DNA of 8,780 nt from Candidatus Atribacteria bacterium (lineage in GTDB: Bacteria; Atribacterota; Atribacteria; Atribacterales; Atribacteraceae): assembly GCA_018056205.1 (NCBI GenBank), contig JAGPGC010000035.1, forward strand, positions 1 through 8,780, written 5' to 3'. Numbering within the stretch: position 1 is the first letter of the stretch; every line of letters starts with the position of its first letter. Under the pieces are notes generated by a model. It saw nothing but the letters and a program-made list of their open reading frames with translations, did no database searches and was not told the DNA's origin. Position numbers and translations under genes: made by a program. Below, one piece after another: positions 6,236 to 8,780 of this stretch.

Positions 6236-6353
6236 TGGAATTCGGCAAAGAAAAATAAAAAAGAATTTAAATAACTAAAAATATAAAGAATCTTTCCCCT
6301 CCTTGCACTTATGGGGAGTTGGACGCTAGTCCAACTCCCCATAAGTGTTTTAT
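6236..6353 (+). ncRNA. candidate small RNA with anti-Shine-Dalgarno motif
   Basis: Between the full-consensus promoter and the 19-bp hairpin plus T-tract lies a unit of about 118 nt with no credible reading frame. Its 5' part is A-rich and poorly structured. CCCCTCC (6296-6302) sits just before the terminator stem, where many bacterial regulatory RNAs expose C-rich seeds that pair with ribosome-binding sites. It is perfectly complementary to the GGAGGGG RBS of the binding-protein gene (1276-1282), over seven bases only. It matches no RNA family I recognise. The alternative is a long leader for tRNA-Pro, but that gene has its own promoter. Confidence 0.5.
6306..6351 (+). terminator. perfect 19-bp hairpin with T-tract
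   Basis: CACTTATGGGGAGTTGGAC (6306-6324), loop GCTA, and its exact complement (6329-6347) are followed by TTTT, then ATAGGAC and a further T-run. As a rightward intrinsic terminator it would end the candidate small RNA and any read-through from the peptidase operon. On the minus strand no T-tract follows. A stem this long without a mismatch could also be a mobile palindromic element serving as terminator. Confidence 0.65.
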
Positions 6354-6375
6354 AGGACTTTTTTCGCCAACATTA

Positions 6376-6404
6376 TTGTTATTCACCTTAGAGTTTGTTA
6401 TAAT
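6376..6404 (+). promoter_or_regulatory. promoter of tRNA-Pro
   Basis: TTGTTA (6376-6381), a 17-bp spacer and a perfect TATAAT (6399-6404) place the start near 6411, a few bases before the mature tRNA. Confidence 0.75.
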
Positions 6405-6414
6405 CCATGTTTGT

Positions 6415-6493
<79 letters not shown>

Positions 6494-6567
6494 GTTTTAA
6501 AAAACAGCGATTAGTGTTGAGTGAATAGTGATCCGACTAAAATACTATCCTACTAACCAAAAACGGC

Positions 6568-7683
6568 TTATTTTAATTCTTTCAAAACATAATCAGTACT
6601 TCCTAAGCCGATTGACTGAGCATATTCAATCTGAGTGCGCCAATTAGCTAACGGATGCACATCCAAAAATTTATCTTGACCAGCCTGATAAGCATGGCTA
6701 AGCGATGAATCCGGAAGTCCGATTGAACGATTAATAAGATCAGCCGAAGCTAAATCAATAGCAACCAGATCGTGACTTCCCAAAATACCGAGGTCGGGTA
6801 CCAGGCTGGCATCGTGCCAATTACTACAATCACAATCAGGACTAATATTGGTTAAAAAATTAATAAAAAGACATTTAGTCATCTTGTCCTTTAGAACTCC
6901 CAAGGCATGTTCTGCCATCCTTTCTTGTAAAAGAGATGCTGAAGATGACCAAGAAATAGCAATGGCACCAGTTGGACAATAAACAACACATTCAGCACAC
7001 CCGATACAAAGGTCTTTTTGAACCTTTGCTTTATGGTTTTTATCAAGAGAAAGAGCCTGGGTGGGACAGTGATTGACACACCTTCCGCAACCAGTGCATT
7101 TTCCTGGATCAGGATGAGGAATGAAAGTTTCCCCATGCTGCATCTGTTTTCCAGAACGAGCAACACAACCCATTCCGATGTTTTTGATTGATCCGCCTAA
7201 TCCAGCTTCGACATGCCCTTTTACATGGGTAACAACTACTAAAAAATCGGCTTCATGAATCGCCGAGGCAATTTTCACTTTTTTAAAGTGTTTTTGGTTA
7301 ATTTCGATTTCAAAAAAATCACTACCACGAAGGCCATCGGCGATAATAAGCGGAGCTGGTACAGTGGCATAATGAAATCCATGAAAAGTTGCAGTTTCAA
7401 GATGGTCGACAGCATTATGTCGAAAACCCTTATAGAGAGTATTAGTATCGGTGAGGAAGGGTTTCCCTCCTCTTTCTTTAATTTCTTCAACAATATAACG
7501 CAAAAAAACTGGCTGAATGAAACCGTGGTTTCCTCTTTCTCCAAAATGGAGCTTGACGGCAACCAAATCGTTAGGTTTCAAACGTTTATCAAGGAGCTGA
7601 CCAGTCATTTTTTTGACTTTTTGAAGTACTGAACTTCTTTCATTATTAGCTCTTAAACTAACCAATAGAACTGGGGACGACAT
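6568..7683 (-). CDS. DUF362 protein with two [4Fe-4S] ferredoxin motifs
   Basis: This 371-residue protein is of the DUF362 type with an inserted ferredoxin module. The N-terminal half (about 1-180) has features usual in the family: LVAVKLHFGERGNHGF (40-55), KPFLTDTNTLYKG (74-86) and THVKGHVEAGLGGSIKNIGMGC (152-173). Two complete CxxCxxCxxxCP motifs follow, at Cys196/199/202/206 and Cys226/229/232/236, each able to hold a [4Fe-4S] cluster, so an electron-transfer or redox role is likely. The C-terminal part (about 250-371) has a CDC pair (SPDCDCSNWHD) that might bind metal. No signal peptide is seen, so it should be cytoplasmic. The exact reaction of DUF362 proteins is not established. The ATG has GGAGGTG at 6-nt spacing. 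The gene stands alone, with an extended -10 promoter upstream; no clear terminator follows it. Confidence 0.9.
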   Translation of the reverse strand: MSSPVLLVSLRANNERSSVLQKVKKMTGQLLDKRLKPNDLVAVKLHFGERGNHGFIQPVFLRYIVEEIKERGGKPFLTDTNTLYKGFRHNAVDHLETATFHGFHYATVPAPLIIADGLRGSDFFEIEINQKHFKKVKIASAIHEADFLVVVTHVKGHVEAGLGGSIKNIGMGCVARSGKQMQHGETFIPHPDPGKCTGCGRCVNHCPTQALSLDKNHKAKVQKDLCIGCAECVVYCPTGAIAISWSSSASLLQERMAEHALGVLKDKMTKCLFINFLTNISPDCDCSNWHDASLVPDLGILGSHDLVAIDLASADLINRSIGLPDSSLSHAYQAGQDKFLDVHPLANWRTQIEYAQSIGLGSTDYVLKELK

Positions 7684-7724
7684 TTGAGCACCTCCAAATA
7701 TGAAGCAATAATCATAACTTTTTC

Positions 7725-7733
7725 AGTATAGCA
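7725..7733 (-). promoter_or_regulatory. extended -10 promoter of the DUF362 gene
   Basis: On the minus strand TGC directly precedes TATACT (7730-7725), forming an extended -10 element (TGN plus 5/6 box). The matching -35 position holds only a T-run. The leader would be about 35 nt. Confidence 0.5.
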
Positions 7734-7796
7734 GAAGATAATTAGATAAAAAAACATTTTCAATTTTTTAACTTCTTACCCGCTTATTTCTCAATG

Positions 7797-7805
7797 TGAT
7801 AGAAT
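7797..7805 (+). promoter_or_regulatory. candidate extended -10 promoter of the yjbQ operon
   Basis: TGA followed by TAGAAT (7800-7805) is an extended -10 element with a 5/6 box and a poor -35 (TTACCC, 18 bp upstream). It would leave a leader of about 100 nt before the yjbQ start. It faces away from the DUF362 promoter 64 nt to its left. A second TAGAAT nearer the gene, at about 7884, has no -35. Confidence 0.35.
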
Positions 7806-7912
7806 AAAAAAGGAGTGAATTAGTTAAAGCAACCACTTTACTTGATGAAGAAAATCTCTGGGTTAAGAGCTGAAATATCGGTTAGAATAAGCAAGAAAAA
7901 GGAGAAACGTAG

Positions 7913-8305
7913 ATGTTTACCGAAATTAGCTTACAATCAAGAAAACGGGAAGAGCTTATTCCTATAACAAGATTATTAAGTGAAACAATAAAAGCTTCGG
8001 GAACAAAAAATGGTATTGCGGTTATTCAAGTTCCTCATACCACCGCAGGAATAACTATCAATGAAAGTGCTGATCCCGCTGTAGTGAGGGATATTGTAAG
8101 GATGCTTGATACTATGGTTCCCGACCGTTTTGATTATTTACATCAAGAAGGAAATTCTCCAGCTCATATCAAAGCCTCGTTAATGGGGACTTCGGTGCTG
8201 GTTATAATTAAGGAGGGTGAATTAATGCTTGGAACTTGGCAAGGAATTTTTTTCTGTGAATTTGATGGACCACGTTCTCGGAAAATTTGGGTGAAAATAA
8301 TATGA
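7913..8305 (+). CDS. yjbQ: YjbQ/UPF0047 family protein
   Basis: The 130-residue product has the normal length and all hallmarks of the YjbQ (UPF0047) family: PHTTAGITINES (41-52, with His42 and Glu51), DYLHQEGNSPAHIKASLMG (74-92, with His77, Asn81 and His85) and LGTWQGIFFCEFDGPR (106-121, with Trp109 and Gln110). The conserved histidines and acids line the family's putative active or metal site. Members are annotated as secondary thiamine-phosphate synthase because E. coli YjbQ has weak activity of that kind; the true role is uncertain. No thiamine gene or riboswitch is in the window. AGGAG lies about 9 nt before the ATG. The stop codon overlaps the next start as ATGA, so the two are translationally coupled. 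Confidence 0.93.
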   Translation: MFTEISLQSRKREELIPITRLLSETIKASGTKNGIAVIQVPHTTAGITINESADPAVVRDIVRMLDTMVPDRFDYLHQEGNSPAHIKASLMGTSVLVIIKEGELMLGTWQGIFFCEFDGPRSRKIWVKII

Positions 8306-8580
8306 CTGTACGCAAGACTACACCCAATAAAAGCTTGAAATTATTGAATAATGCGCGGGGACAATTAGAGGCTGTTATTCAGCTTATCCATGACGATGCT
8401 GCCCATGTCGATATTTTAAAACAAATATTAGCTACGATTTCTCTACTTCGGCGTTCTCATACAGAAATTTTAAAAAAATACTTAGAAGAATGTCTTGACG
8501 AAGATAATCCCAAGGGGAATGGGGAAAATCGAACAAAAGCCTTGGCAGAAATCATGAGGTATATGGAAAAGAATTTTTAA
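8302..8580 (+). CDS. CsoR/FrmR-family metal- or thiol-sensing repressor, unusual ligand set
   Basis: The product is 92 residues from the ATG at 8302, chosen because ATG and the yjbQ stop TGA overlap by two bases. A TTG at 8287 in frame would add five residues without a good RBS. The protein fits the all-helical DUF156 family: ARGQLEAVIQLIHDD (18-32), HVDILKQILATISLLRR (35-51), then ILKKYLEECL (56-65). Family sensors bind copper, nickel or reactive electrophiles through Cys-His-Cys-type sites. Aligned at the same spacing (25 and 4 residues), this one has His35, Tyr60 and Cys64 where copper-sensing CsoR has Cys, His and Cys. It could therefore sense another metal or ligand, or have lost sensing. 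It is coupled to yjbQ, not to a metal exporter. No G-tract CsoR operator is seen upstream of the operon. Confidence 0.85.
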   Translation: MTVRKTTPNKSLKLLNNARGQLEAVIQLIHDDAAHVDILKQILATISLLRRSHTEILKKYLEECLDEDNPKGNGENRTKALAEIMRYMEKNF

Positions 8581-8716
8581 AATAAACAACATATATAAAT
8601 TAATAATAGATATTTATATGGCAAAGAATTAATATTAGACCTGCTATTATAAAAAAGTAAAAAATAAATAACTCTATAAAGCCTCTATTATTTTATATAA
8701 ATATTTTATATAATTA
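8581..8716. other. very AT-rich intergenic region
   Basis: The stretch is almost entirely A and T with many TATA and ATTA runs and no credible gene or RNA. A weak TAATA/TATTA stem is near 8628-8648, but no proper terminator follows the CsoR-family gene. Such DNA upstream of a strong promoter can act as an UP element or a curved, nucleoid-protein-binding region. Confidence 0.4.
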
Positions 8717-8745
8717 TTGACAAAATCAAAAGCCGAGTGTATTAT
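8717..8745 (+). promoter_or_regulatory. strong promoter reading out of the window
   Basis: A perfect TTGACA (8717-8722), a 17-bp spacer and TATTAT (8740-8745, 5/6) predict a start near 8752. The window's last bases (GAGG, 8777-8780) could be the start of an RBS for the gene beyond the edge. Confidence 0.7.
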
Positions 8746-8780
8746 ATAAATATAATTAATTGTTTTATATATATATGAGG

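Noticed and set aside
6145..6342. Minus-strand reading frame of 65 codons
   Set aside because: It starts inside the 19-bp hairpin, crosses the consensus promoter, ends within the M16 gene and has no homology I recognise.
7734..7912. TPP riboswitch or CsoR operator before yjbQ
   Set aside because: Neither a THI-box-like sequence nor a G-tract inverted repeat is present.
7844..7960. Short plus-strand frame beginning at an ATG before yjbQ
   Set aside because: It overlaps the yjbQ start in another frame and lacks a good RBS; the long leader explains the space.

Overview
The window is AT-rich bacterial DNA with bacterial tRNAs, Shine-Dalgarno sites, sigma70-type promoters and Rho-independent terminators. 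The gene set suggests an anaerobic bacterium with a diderm-like envelope: a sugar-type solute-binding protein exported without a lipobox cysteine, two further exported proteins, a two-cluster ferredoxin-like DUF362 protein, and an M16 peptidase pair. Atribacterota (OP9/JS1) or another deep-branching anaerobic lineage fits the style of the proteins. That assignment is an impression from protein character, not a search result.

Layout. Positions 1-240 hold a possible gene tail and an inverted pair of REP-like hairpins with CTAC tags. A single-gene unit on the minus strand (281-1270) encodes a RhaS/LsrB-like periplasmic sugar-binding protein, with its own likely promoter and a strong terminator but no transporter partners nearby. 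Positions 1400-1660 carry repeat-like, structured noncoding DNA and no gene, followed by tRNA-Arg(ACG) on the minus strand with a good promoter. Next, on the plus strand, come two exported proteins with a YtfJ/GerW-like domain. The first is fused to TPR repeats and the second has a glycine-rich loop; they end at a clear terminator (3460-3493). A two-gene operon for an M16B zinc peptidase heterodimer follows (3637-6171): the first subunit carries the metal site, the second lacks it but carries the substrate-binding Arg/Tyr pair. Positions 6202-6353 hold a full-consensus promoter, an A-rich leader with an anti-Shine-Dalgarno-like CCCCTCC, and a perfect 19-bp hairpin with a T-tract, which reads as a candidate small RNA gene. 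tRNA-Pro(TGG) with its own promoter comes next, converging on a minus-strand DUF362/2x[4Fe-4S] protein gene. Divergent from that gene is a yjbQ-CsoR-family gene pair overlapping by ATGA. The window ends in very AT-rich DNA with a strong rightward promoter for a gene outside it.

The parts form several small independent transcription units rather than one pathway. The points most worth a second look are the two exported YtfJ-like proteins, the CsoR-family regulator with H-Y-C in place of the usual C-H-C ligands, and the candidate small RNA.
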